NCBI GenBank assembly: GCA_964036275.1
Contig: OZ038433.1
Coordinates: forward strand, 48,737,605-48,801,604
DNA from: Litoditis marina
Taxonomy: Eukaryota; Nematoda; Chromadorea; Rhabditida; Rhabditidae
Reading direction: 5' to 3'
Length of the DNA: 64,000 nt
The position numbers were made by a program, and so were the translations under genes. Shown piece after piece: positions 1 through 12,000 of this stretch (its first letter is position 1; the number at the start of each line of letters is the position of its first letter). Below the pieces are notes generated by a model. The model did not search any database. It saw only the letters and a list, made by a program, of their open reading frames with translations, and had not been told where the DNA came from.

Positions 1-278
1 AACGCACATGCACGGACGCTAATGAGCCTCACACGTTCCACTTGAATATAGATACCATGATCAACTGAATTTCTTTTTGTATTACTAGTGTTAATGTATT
101 GTATGGCTTAAATTAGTTTTGGACGGAATGAATCAGTTGTTTTCAATTTTCCGACAACTCAACTGTACGAGGGTTGTTAAAGTCGAAATCTGCACGCTCT
201 GAAAATTCCGAAACTAGATGAGACCGGGAAACTTAAAAACCTATAATGTTCAACTTGATCGGAATCCAAAAAAAGTTC

Positions 279-455
279 CTATGAACTTGATCTTTGAACT
301 CTTTTCCTAATCTCTGACGTCATTTCCGGTGTTGGATGCTCTTCTGTGTTCACGTCATGTTCGTGCCGTTTTCGTGCTCGATTCCGAGTCTTCTCTGATT
401 GCCTGCGTCTCTCAGTCGGACGTGATCTCTCACATGATACACAACGAATCCCCAT
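279..455 (-). CDS. Short basic ORF, possible terminal exon of a minus-strand gene
   Basis: A 58-codon open frame reads from an ATG at 455 down to TAG at 279-281. The product is strongly charged, rich in Arg, Lys and Glu with few hydrophobic residues. It begins MGIRCVSCERSRPTERRRQ and ends in VQRSSS. The composition is far more protein-like than other frames nearby, which are dominated by Phe, Leu and Ile from AT-rich DNA. An in-frame stop lies nine codons upstream, so it would have to start here or enter through a splice junction that I cannot identify. No family recognised. It could equally be chance. Confidence 0.25.
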   Translation of the reverse strand: MGIRCVSCERSRPTERRRQSEKTRNRARKRHEHDVNTEEHPTPEMTSEIRKRVQRSSS

Positions 456-2739
456 TCCAACAGAAAAAGGACGTCAAATGTGAATAATCAAACCACTCCA
501 TAAATTTACCTATCAATAATTGAATTTTTTTCCATAACTTTACTCTAGTGTTTCATCGTTCTATCATATAACCGTGTTATTTTCTTCATTATTAGATCGT
601 CTAGAAGGAGGAATGAACAAAATACGTGGAATTTGAAGATCACGTTCTCGAATTTTTCCACGTTCCACGTGCCTATGAATTCAACTAGTATTTCTAATCA
701 TAACAGCCATATTTTCATTAGTAACTTCTGAAAATAAAGAACATTATTAACTTTTCAATTTATGTTTCTCTCTTTGAATGTGTTTATTTGCACCGTCCTC
801 AATGGGTAATTGTGTACATATCCTGTGAATATGGGTTTTTGTGTTTTCTGTAGACTTTTTTCGTAAAATGTAGTTTCTTACTAGTCGTATTAATCTCATG
901 TTTCCTGAAATGTGCCTGTTTTTCGAGATGAAACATTTTTTCGTCGTGCATTTAATTATACTTCACGAATATAAGAATTAAACATACAGTAAAAACCATT
1001 GCAACGAAGCCATCAAATAACTGAGGAGAACTGTCCATGTAAAAATAGAACATGAAAAACTACAATGCTTATGAACTATTTTTGATCATCTCAAAATCCC
1101 ATTGTAAAGAAAGTATCTATCAACAACTTATAACTGCTATGAAACACTCGCTCGCATGAGGATCACCGTTTTGCATCAAACTGCTAAAATTGATTGTCGC
1201 TACGATTATATCAGGTATGATTAAAGGGACCGTACCTCTTTAATTTGATGATATGAGTTATCAGTGAACACATGGGGACGAAAAATGAACAAAGCTGTCA
1301 GAATTAGTGAAAATTCCGCAACTTGGGTCGTTTTTGAGCAAATTTGAGTACAGCCACAACGCGGAAGCCACAGCACGTACCTATTTTCATGGAGACGCGC
1401 ACAAATTATCCGCAAAACATCCGTGAAACGGATAATAAATTCAATCACGTAACAACTGACATATTTAATAGTGTTTTAGTTATTTATGCCTCTTTTTGGT
1501 TTAATTAAGATTGGAATTGTGTGTATTAAAACCGAACTTATCTTTTGACCAAAAGTTTTGCGATACAGTAACCCTTAAGATAGTTTGGCTCATAAAAGGC
1601 TTGGTTCTCGACTGATTTCCATTTTTCTTTCTTTGAGTAATAGTAAGGGACCATCAGTACACTATCAAAGCAGTATCTTGAGACTTCATGTTTTTTAATC
1701 GATCCAAATTATAGAGAAACGGTCCCTTTAAGGCAGCAAGTCTAAAACATTTTGAAACTATTTTTCGGGACGACATTGATTTATTTTTTAACAGCCATTT
1801 TCACAGATTGCAGTGGATATGAATAAACGAATGTTTTTGTACTTTCCACTGGTAAGATTTCAGTATTGATGAATTCAGCAGCAGATTTGAAAAACGGTGA
1901 TTATTGTGCTTTCCATTAGGTTGATTTTTCCTTCGTTGAAACGTTTGCCATTGGTTCCTAAATCCACTTAGAACTCAAGTAATGGCATTGAAACACTGTA
2001 ACGCGGCAAAGAAACGGCGCGTTAAAGCAACACCTAAAAACTGAAAAGCTCTCAAAAGACGAAACTTCGCACCGAATAATCGTGATTATGTAAAGATTTT
2101 TGTAAGTGTATCGATCGCAAACAATCTAAGTGGTGTTTAGATAGTTATGTTTGGTAATTTGTGTTTCATGGTGTACGAAATTCATCGAAATACCGCTTTG
2201 TAGTTTGGTGTTGCAGTCTCTCTGGTAACTATCGACTAGAAACAGAATATTGATGTTGTTTCACGGCTTGAGAGCCACGAATAGTGTCTTTTATAGGTAA
2301 TCAATGTTGTTTGCTTGTGTTTCTGATAGAGACCCAGTGCAGCCAAACATGACCTATGATTTTCTTATCTCCGCGCACTATAACGTAACCACTTTCAAAT
2401 GCAAACTTTTCTTGTTGTTTAATGATTAAGAACTTTGTAAACACCAGAAATTGATGACAAGACTTTGCTTATTTTGATTTGTTTTTGTACTACTTACTGT
2501 TCTCCCCGATTGATTAAATGGTTTTTATGATGAAGCGCTAACAAGAAAAAAGTATATTCACGTACAAAGATGAAGGACACGCAGTATTTTCAAATCCGAA
2601 TTGGAATGTAATGTTGTATTCCAATCTTGCACGGCCATAAAACATAAAACTCCATTTAATCGATTCGAAACTTCATCTTTTAAGGTTTAAGTGGATGAAA
2701 ACTTTTGAGATCAAGCAAAACCGATTCTTTCCAAATCAG

Positions 2740-2960
2740 ATGGTTCGTTCTAGAACCTAACCAAAATTAGGCTAACAAAGTTGGAACCGAACCCATTCAT
2801 GCAATTAATGCTGAAAATGGTCGACTGAGTAACGTTTATCACGGTTTGGTTCCGTGTCATGTCGGTTTGAGTACGCAAATGGTTCGGTTCCTTACTGAAC
2901 CAACTCGTTCGGGAAGAATTGGTTCGGTTTTGGTTCGGGAAGAGTCGGTTTGTGAAGAAT
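2740..2960. repeat. Degenerate GGTTCGGTT-rich repeat
   Basis: Multiple imperfect copies of GGTTCGGTT and the reverse complement AACCGAACC occur within about 220 bp, ending some 50 bp before the first coding exon of the ERMP1-like gene. Any open frame crossing it is an artefact of the repeat. Confidence 0.45.
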
Positions 2961-3000
2961 TGCCTTTTGTTGTTGTTTTCATATTTCTGAAAACATGACG

Positions 3001-3007
3001 ATTTTAG
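3001..3007 (+). promoter_or_regulatory. Probable trans-splice (spliced leader) acceptor
   Basis: ATTTTAG ends three bases before the ATG at 3011. Nematode SL1 acceptors are short T-rich AG sites very close to the start codon, and this one fits. An out-of-frame ATG at 2995 would be removed by trans-splicing here, which supports use of the 3011 start. Confidence 0.5.
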
Positions 3008-3010
3008 TAA

Positions 3011-6000
3011 ATGGACCTCCGCAAACGACGTAGAGTTGGTGGTACAACATCTGATCCCAGTTACGAATCTCTCGATGAAGACAAACCGAGAAAACAGAGG
3101 GTTTGTTCTCAATGTTGTGCGGAAATCTATTACGTTAAACCACGTGAAACACGTGAAAAACACGTGAGAAGGCAATCACGTCAAACGTGAGTAACAACAA
3201 TATCCAGTTTGGTAATACGTACTCGTGACCTTTCTTATTTTTTTGTTCACAAAGCGAGTACATACGGTGAACGATATGTGTTTGTACTTTGACTTTCTCA
3301 TGAGAAGTATAATTTTAGTCAAATATTTAGTCACGTTAAATATGAGATCACATGAAAAATTAATATGTAGACGCATACGTTCCAACGTTGTTTTACTCAC
3401 AGTCTATCTGTACAGCTTAAACCTTATCAACTTGAAAGTCACGTGCTCGTGTAAACATCAGCCGTTTTACTTCTTGCACATTTCACGTGACGGAATGTGA
3501 ATTATACTAGAAGTAAATTGAATAATCACGTAAAGTAAGCATTCTAATGAGGCATCGTTCACTTTGTCATAGCATGTTTCTGAGTTCTGATGTGGTTAAA
3601 ATGTTGCACGTGACTGTGCAATTGACTTTTAGTATAGCTTTGGTGTCTCAGGATTATCTGGGGTATCGATACTGGTTTATTCTTGCTCTGTCTGTTCTCA
3701 TCCTGCACAAGTCAACCGATTTCTTTCACAGGTCAGTTTTTTTAAATTAACTTTTTTCTCAAGGTGATGTTGTTAGTTTTTCATAATTAGCGTTATGCTG
3801 AAAAACATATGATTATTACTTGGTTTATTGTATGACACCATGGGGTTTTATTGGGTTTCGAAGTTTAACCACCTTATGCAACAAATTTTTCTCTTATTCT
3901 TTTTCACATTTATACAATATATTTGTGAAAACATTTGTTTTAGTCGACTACCGGTTGTGTTGGATGGTTCAAACTGGAATGAGTTCAGTGAGAAAAGGGC
4001 TAGGGAGACTCTGCGAAACATCACCGACTTGGGCCCGCGGCCGGCCGGATCAAAAGCACTAGAGGTGATATTTGTAACTGCAATTATACTGTTAGTCAGT
4101 TTTACAGTGACGTGAAACGTGAAACGTATAACGTGTAAGCTACACTGCGGCCTTCTTGACCTCGATGATCTCTCGCTCTCCCACTGTTAGTAAACTGATC
4201 AAGAACGAAGTTTGTTCTGGTTCAATCCCTAACGGAGTCGATCTAGTAGTCGGAGATCTCGTTTTACTAGTATTTGTTCACGATCTTTTATTGTTTGAGA
4301 AAAGGAGTTTTACCTCTGAACGGAAAACTTTCGATCAAGTTCAAAAATTAATCGTGTTTGGTGTACAAAATAGGAAACCATGTCATACCATAAAACCTCA
4401 CCATAACCGCTTCTCAGTGTTTCACCTGTTCTATAAGGTTGCAGTACTTATCGGTAAGTAATCGACTGGAGATAAATTTGACCGACTACGAAAATGAATC
4501 GTGTTAGACGCACAACATGGAAAACCATATCACACTACACGGCCTCTCTGACTCAATGTTTCTTCTTTCACATTAGGTTGGAATAGTCTGAATGGAACGT
4601 TCTTTTAGATTGGCGCTGTGAACGTGTTGACCAAAAAGTTGGAACAAATTAGGAGGACTGCAGTGGAATTAGGCGTTAACAGAATTGAAACCACCATACA
4701 GGTGAGTGACCAATAGTTATCGACACGGAATTCAGTGAAACAGGAAAATACGAAAATAAATCAGTAAAACAGGAAAATACGAAAGTAAAATGAAACAAGA
4801 CCGTATACGTTTTGAGGAGAGTATGAAGTTTCGATTCATCTGTGCGATAGGTCCCGGTGTTGTATATTTCGTGTATAGTCGTTGTGAATCATATTTTATG
4901 GAGAGCAACATATTTTTTCTAATGAAAAAAGAAAACGTACTATCAATACAAACTCATTGGTCGCAAATACAAATCTTTCTCTTCATAAAGTAAAATGGAC
5001 TAAACAACTCCATGTCAGCATAGTTTTTCAGCGACCCACTGGCTGTTACAATCGGTTCGAGAAACGTGTGGCCGATAGCTACACTGTGTGCTACAACAAA
5101 GTGACCAATGTTGGTTAGTTGTAGTCTAATTCACGCAAATGGGCTTAATTACAGTATATGAACCGAAGTCTGGTACTATGTTCCGTTATAGCACAAAAAC
5201 AGCTTATAACTTGCATGTTTTTCTTTCCTTTTCAATTTGATGTCCTTACTGCCACATGCAATATATGAATAAAAATCATATTCAATCGAAAACGTACTGC
5301 GAAGTCAGTTCAGTGTTTCTAGTTGCCCAATCGAATCGCCATACAATGTTCGACATGCATCGAAACTAAGCGCTAAACTGCATTCGTTATCATCCGACTG
5401 TTAACTCAGGTGTTACGCGTACACAGCAGAAATTCAATAGTACAGTGTTCTTTTTGTCTTTTGTGTTTCTTCAGTGAATATGATAAATGTCTCAACTTGT
5501 CCGGATCGAACAACAGTTTGGCATAACCAAATCCAATCCGCTGTCATCATCTAGCTTTGGCTTAGCTGATGAAGTACACAGCAGAAAAATAAAAATTACA
5601 GTATGATTTTCTGTCATTTTGATGATTACAAATGTTTCAAGTCGCCCGTATCGGACCAGCCAACGGACCCGCGAACCATTCTTTGCTGCTCAACTGTCAT
5701 TATGACACTGTCATAGATTCCCCGGGGGCAAATGACGATGCGGTGAGAAATTTTTTTTTCAGCCAGTACAGTGACGTGATGAAAAAATAAACGTAAACGT
5801 CAATGTTGCACGTTACGTCATGTTATGAACTCGACTGGTAGTATAACTGAAACAGTTCAATATGGAAAAACTAATACATTAAAACGTTCAAAGTGTTATA
5901 CACATCCGTTTCAGTGTACGTACAGTTTGTTAAGGCATTACCATTTTTTCACGTCTAGCCCCGTTATTTGAAAAATCATGCAGGAAAAAGATATTTTTTT

Positions 6001-9000
6001 GTCACACTCAAACGTGAAAGTATAGAGAGAAAATGATTTCTCTGGGCAATTGAGCTTTTAGACATATACGTTTAATTTCATAGTTTAGTTCAGTCCAACG
6101 CCAACGCTCCGCATTTAGTGCATTTCAATGTTCCAGACGGCCTGTGCAGTCATGATGGATGTACTCGATGTGCTTGCTCACTCGCAGAAGAAATTGGACT
6201 ATGACGTTGTGTTTCTGTTCAATGGAGGTTTACAAGTTTTCAAATGTATCAAACGTACTGTAGCAGTATATTTTCTATATTTTTCGTGAAAAAGAAATGC
6301 AGTATATAAAAAACCGTTAGACGAATAATGACTTCTGTGGTAAACTCCAATGAGAATTTTGCTCCAGTTACGCTTCACGGAAATCATGTATTACGTTAAA
6401 TTCTCTTCATATTTATTGATAAAGTTCAAATAACGTGTATTTAGTTCGAAAAGTATGTCAGACGATCAGTCAGTCCCGCTGAACGTCAAGATATTACGCA
6501 AATCGGAAGAGATTAGGTCGTTATACAAATCTCCGTGGAGCGCCACCGGGCTACAATTCTCTTTGGGGTATAACCTGACTGTGAAATTATTCATATCCGG
6601 CGAATTTTGAAGGAAGAACATAATTCATCGGAAAGACTGCGTTTAGTAAAGGTAATGAAACATGAGCATACATTAACTGCCGTCAAGAACGCGGTATTGT
6701 GAACTGGTCAAATAAGAAATAAGTTCATTGAATGAAAATCAAATCAAGGTCGGTAGATTTTTTTCAGCAAAATAGAAAAAATGCATTACAATGTTTCAAA
6801 TAGCTTACCTAGTCAACAAACACCTCTTTTGAGTTCTTAGCTTCATTTCCTTCCGAGTATTGTGCATTTCTTGATTCGTTCCTCGTCTTCAAGTATTCCA
6901 TACATGTTTTGGAATCAGCTGTTCTCCATACACATTGTGTTCAATTCTTTCCAAAAACAAATTATATTTTTGTCCCCACCCCCCTCCCGCGTGCCATACA
7001 ATCATTTCGTTTCAACTAAATTCAAAAAGCTAGGGAGGTTAGAGTAAAATGTTTCCCTGTCCAGTTTTTTTCATAGATGTATTATAAATATTCTATAATA
7101 TTTGTTTTATTTACATTTGACACTTTCAGCCGAAGAATATGGCCTGCAGGCCTCTCACGGCTTCATTGGTACCCATCCATGGAGACATACCATACGCGCG
7201 TTCATCAACTTGGAATCGTGCGGATCCGGAGGGAGGGAAGTACTGTTTCAGGTAAACTCACGTGTGAAAAGTTTACGTGAAACTCACGTGAACTCACATG
7301 ACATTCACGTAATAATCACGTGTGACTCACGTGACAGTAACGTTCAAGCCACGTGACACAAGCACTTCAATAGAAAAAAAAACGTTTGAAAACATTTAAA
7401 AGATGACAACTAGAGTTGAGAAAGAATGAAATAAGTTGCCATAAATTTAGGATGTTGTTCTATAATGACATTTATTTCTTTTTATTATTGTGCACAGTGA
7501 ACTATAGATTCTAGTATTGAAAATTCATATGATACAGATTAGTTTTTTAAGATTTCATTTCCATGTAACATTTGCACAAGTGAACTACACAATACATAGA
7601 GGGCGTAAAACATCACGGTGCGGTAGCTTCATTCGCCGCAAAATAACTTCTAAATCTAATTTTCACTAGGCGATGGAGATTTTGAATGTTACACAGATTG
7701 TAATGTAATCACATCTCAAACGTATCACAACTCTGTTTTTATTCATATACGTGAAAACTCACTCTTCATGAAAATGAACAAAAGGTGCAGAGATTGGCAG
7801 GCTGTTTATTGATTGTTTGAAAGATTCCACTTTTGTATTTGAATAAACAAACAAGTTATTATGAACTGAGGTTGTTCTAGAAAAAAATTAATAAGCTAAC
7901 GAATGAATGAAATTCGAATAATCCGAGCTATCCAAAAAAGTTGGTTTATGGTGAAATTTTGAAGTCTTGCGCATTGAGCTACAACCTATAACTCAAGTTA
8001 AAACATCAACAGACAGTTCAAAGTGTCATAGTGGATAGTTTATATGAACAAACTCTGTTTGTTGAAATTTGAAGAGAAAACATTAATATAGTATTTAACA
8101 GAAGACATCCGCTGAATGTGTTCAAGCCTAATCGTCACCTACTACTGTTTGCAGTCCGGTCCGGGCAACCCCTGGCTGCTCCAGACGTACATCGAGAATG
8201 CGCCCTATCCCTTCTGCACGGTACTTGCTCAGGAACTTTTCTCATCCGGAGCGATTCCATCTGATACCGATTTCCGTATATTCAGGGACCACGGAAGGAT
8301 CTCAGGTACAAACACACTTCAATGTTTCCAACGTATTATAATACTCGCGCCGGAGTTTCAAAACCAATCACTTTCAATCGTAGAAGTAATGTATAATTCG
8401 TAGTGACACGAAGCCTCTGTTTAACACTCTTATCTATTGTTAGGTCAGAGTGAAGTCTACTGTTGCATATTTTTTCGATGTAATTATACAGAGTTCGACT
8501 TATATCTTCCAGTTCAACAATCTAAAATTCTAAGTTGAGATGTATTCTGAACAAACTACACCTCAGTAACTCACTGCAAAGAAAAATTCCAAAAGTGAAT
8601 CTCAAGGTTTTTCTCTTTGTATACTAGAAACAAATTGCATATTCACATAAAGTTAGAATTGTAATGAGGCATCGTGTACCTTTTCATTGCATGTTTCTGA
8701 GTTCTGCTGTGTTTAATATGTTTCACGTGACTGTGATATTGACTAATAGTATATCTTTCTTTGACAGGCCTCGATCTGGCCTACATCAAAAACGGCTGGC
8801 TTTATCACACTGAATTCGATCAAGAATCGAGGATAGAAGCAGGATCTATTCAGAGGTACGTCAATAATGTCAAATATCAAATATCAAATAAGCCGTGTTG
8901 GGTTGATGTCTTAGAAAAATTTCGCCGAAGCTACATTTACAAAAAATCAACTCAGAAAACTTTCGAAATTGACGTGTTTTGGAGCAATATTTGATGTTTT

Positions 9001-12000
9001 TACTTCATTTGCAATGTAATATAGTTCGTTCCACCCACTTATAACCCTCTACAGTAATCTGCCCAAACTTCCAGGTCAACGTTTGGTATATTGACTTTTT
9101 CGGATTTTCTGCGAATTTCGGTAGTGTCTTTTGCACGCTAACTCCTACAAACTCTGAAAACTTGAAACAAAAATAATGAATTCTTCTTTAAAAAAAAGGC
9201 CTCTTAAATTTTGAACGGATTACTGTAGAAGGACATCGATTGGTGAAACAGAGTATACAAAACTAGGCGAAAATTGAAACGAAAACAATGCGACGGGAGT
9301 AGCGGAAGCTAGTGTTATTGTTCACTACCTGAACAAGAGGTTTACTCAACTCGTAGACTTGGTTGTGAAATCTTTTACGGTGTCTTGAGATAACAGCGAA
9401 ACATTTCTTCAACTTATCAACAAATTGGCCTGATATTCGACCGACAATGTAAAGAAATATGGTATCTCGTATGAGGCCAAAAGTATGAGGCCAACGGGTT
9501 TTGGGGTTCTTGCCTATATCCAAAGAATATAGCATGACAAATCACTCTTATCGCATTAATAGTTAACATTAATACTTCTATTGTACTCCCTTTGAATATA
9601 AATGCTTCTATTTGAGCCCATCAAAGCAGGTATGCACGAAAGAATACATATGACTACTGAAACGCACAGGTGATGGACGATACTGACTTCCATTCTATTT
9701 TCTCTGGGAAGAATATCCAATGCAACTCTCTAGAACATTGTACACTCAACAATAACACGACATTGAATATGTTGGGTGGTTAAATCGTTGATTGTATATT
9801 GAAATTCTTCATTTAGTCTTTTCCATTCCTAATGAGACTCCTACAGTAGGATTTCGAAACTGTCAAGCCGTTTTGCTCACTTACTTTTGATCGGAAAAGT
9901 TGAAGATTTCAGTACCTCCTTTTCTTTACGAGAGAATTTTAGATGAACTACATTTTCAGCTTCACAACAGCCTCCGGAAAGTTTGTAAGGTCACTTTAGG
10001 AGTCTCAGTAGGAATGGTGGGAACTATATCCCAGACAAATGCGAATTGACCAACTAGTACTGAACTCTGAGCAGTTTGATGTTGATCCATCTCTCTTTCT
10101 CAAGTTTCGACTTTGTCGCGTTCGAGGAAACCATAAATGTTTTAATTTAAGAAAATCGCAACCTCAATATGTCTGAATTTCCGATTCTCCAGTTTGCTGC
10201 ACTTTTTGAAACTCTTTAAAGGCAGAGTTTGTTTCCATTTCAAACAACAATAGTTAGACTCGTTCAAAAAGCAATTTTCTATTTTAACTGCGATTGAACA
10301 CGTGTCATTGGTATATGTGGCACTCCAATTACGAGAAAATGGAGCCATAGAAGATAAAAGTAAGATGTAGAGTAGAGTTTACTTGTTACGCGCTCATTGT
10401 ATAATGTGCACTTTTGCAGTATTGCACAATTGAAACAATGATTGTACCGAGATGTGACAAATATAAACATTTGTTTTTGAAGAGATCATTTAGATTATCT
10501 TGTTCTGTTAGATTGGGACTGTATGAATGTTGGTTTTGGTTGAGAAGAATGCCAAAGTAGAAAGTAAGTATTGTTTCAGAAACGGGGCTAACGTGTTGGC
10601 CGTCGTGCGAGCCATATTGCGTAATCCCCATTTCGTACAATCAGCTTCTTTCGAAGAATCGAGTAGATGGGTTTACTACGATGTGCTCGGACTGTTTTCA
10701 GTACACTACCCGGTGTACATAGGTGAGTATAGTGGGCGCTTAGAGAAAGGCAGGGGGCATACTGTATATCTCACTTTGCGCTGTGTAAAACACATATATA
10801 CGATTTGTGCGCAACCGAACTATGAGCCCATGTGTTATGATGGTTAGCGTCCGCGCCTCCCAAACTTCTGCAGGGCCTGATTCGAGTCTCGCATGAGGCG
10901 GATATTTTTCTAGATTCGGCACGCACTATAGAGGGTGTGGTCGAATCTAATTTGCAGTTTGATGTAAGATTTGTAGTCACAGGGCATTTATTACGAATCA
11001 CGACTGAAAAACGGTGAGATCAAACTACAGACCAAAGTGGCCAGTATGTGTCATTATCTCATTATGTCCTTTCCTGAGCGAACTCGTATGGAGATGTTTC
11101 GGCAGGTTTAAAGTTATGAGCCCTCAAGTCAAACTATCGACACTAGTACATTGAAAACGCGCACTGCTTGAAGAAACGTTTACATTACCAAAAAAACTGG
11201 CTCAAAAACCTTGTTCAAATGCAATCATTGCATGTCTCTGAAATATCGCAGCGTACACCAATCTACGTTACAAGTTCCATTGTAATATAAAGGTTCCTCT
11301 GTCTTCTTTTCGAAGAGATTTCCACTTTTTGACAATAGTGGTCAGATTCCAGGTCAAGTGTTGAACTTCTGTGCCTGTGCCCTGGTTGCATTTCTCGTTG
11401 GGTGGAGGCTGCAACAGCGAGTCTATTCCGTGAGGGATATCTCACTCGCTCTCCTTAGAGTTGGAACCGCACTGCTCTGCATGGCTGCTGCTGCAAAACT
11501 ACTGGTTTATACTGTCAATAAACTGGACATAGGAATGAGTTGGTGGGTGGGCGGTACGTGATTTGAGTAGTTGGGGATATTCCATGCACCAATGACCAAC
11601 TTTGTGTAAATAACATAATTGCAGATAAATAGTGCTGATAGAAGTCACTTTTTGTATTTCCCATAACTTTGCTTTTTGTTAAGCGTTGATGTACTGTTTC
11701 GCAATGTCGACCACTCTTATCTAGTATGCCGGAAACATTGGCGTGCGTTCGTTTCGGTAGATTTGCACGAGTGTTTGGCGGTTGGTCAACCACAAAAGCG
11801 AAAAAGCATACATGGTAATGAACCCACACACAGGCTCAGACATTTAGCGTCTTTTCGGCCTGTACATGGAAAACGCTGAAAAGCCTGAAACAACTCCCAG
11901 GCAATTGGCCAGCCACTTTTGAGCGACCTCGACGAGACAGTGTGCAGGACACAGATGTCTGCGGCCTCATTGATCTGCATGCTATTTCGCGTTTGTAGCT

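Larger units (their letters stand above)
1..3010. other. Intergenic region upstream of the ERMP1-like gene
   Basis: AT-rich DNA with no long open frame and no protein that I recognise. The only coding-like piece is a short minus-strand frame at 279-455, listed separately. From about 2740 to 2960 the sequence is rich in degenerate GGTTCGGTT / AACCGAACC motifs on both strands, which looks like a decayed repeat just in front of the gene rather than coding sequence. No CpG-rich or TATA-type promoter stands out. Confidence 0.5.

Noticed and set aside
2750..3175. 141-codon minus-strand frame
   Set aside because: It covers the GGTTCGGTT repeat and lies opposite the first exon of the ERMP1-like gene; Asn/Arg/Thr repeats reflect the DNA motif.
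3547..3750. Start of the ERMP1-like gene at an ATG at 3547
   Set aside because: That ATG lies inside a dispersed repeat. The acceptor at 3651 and the upstream exon 3011-3100, which joins in phase and gives a basic N terminus, explain the gene better.
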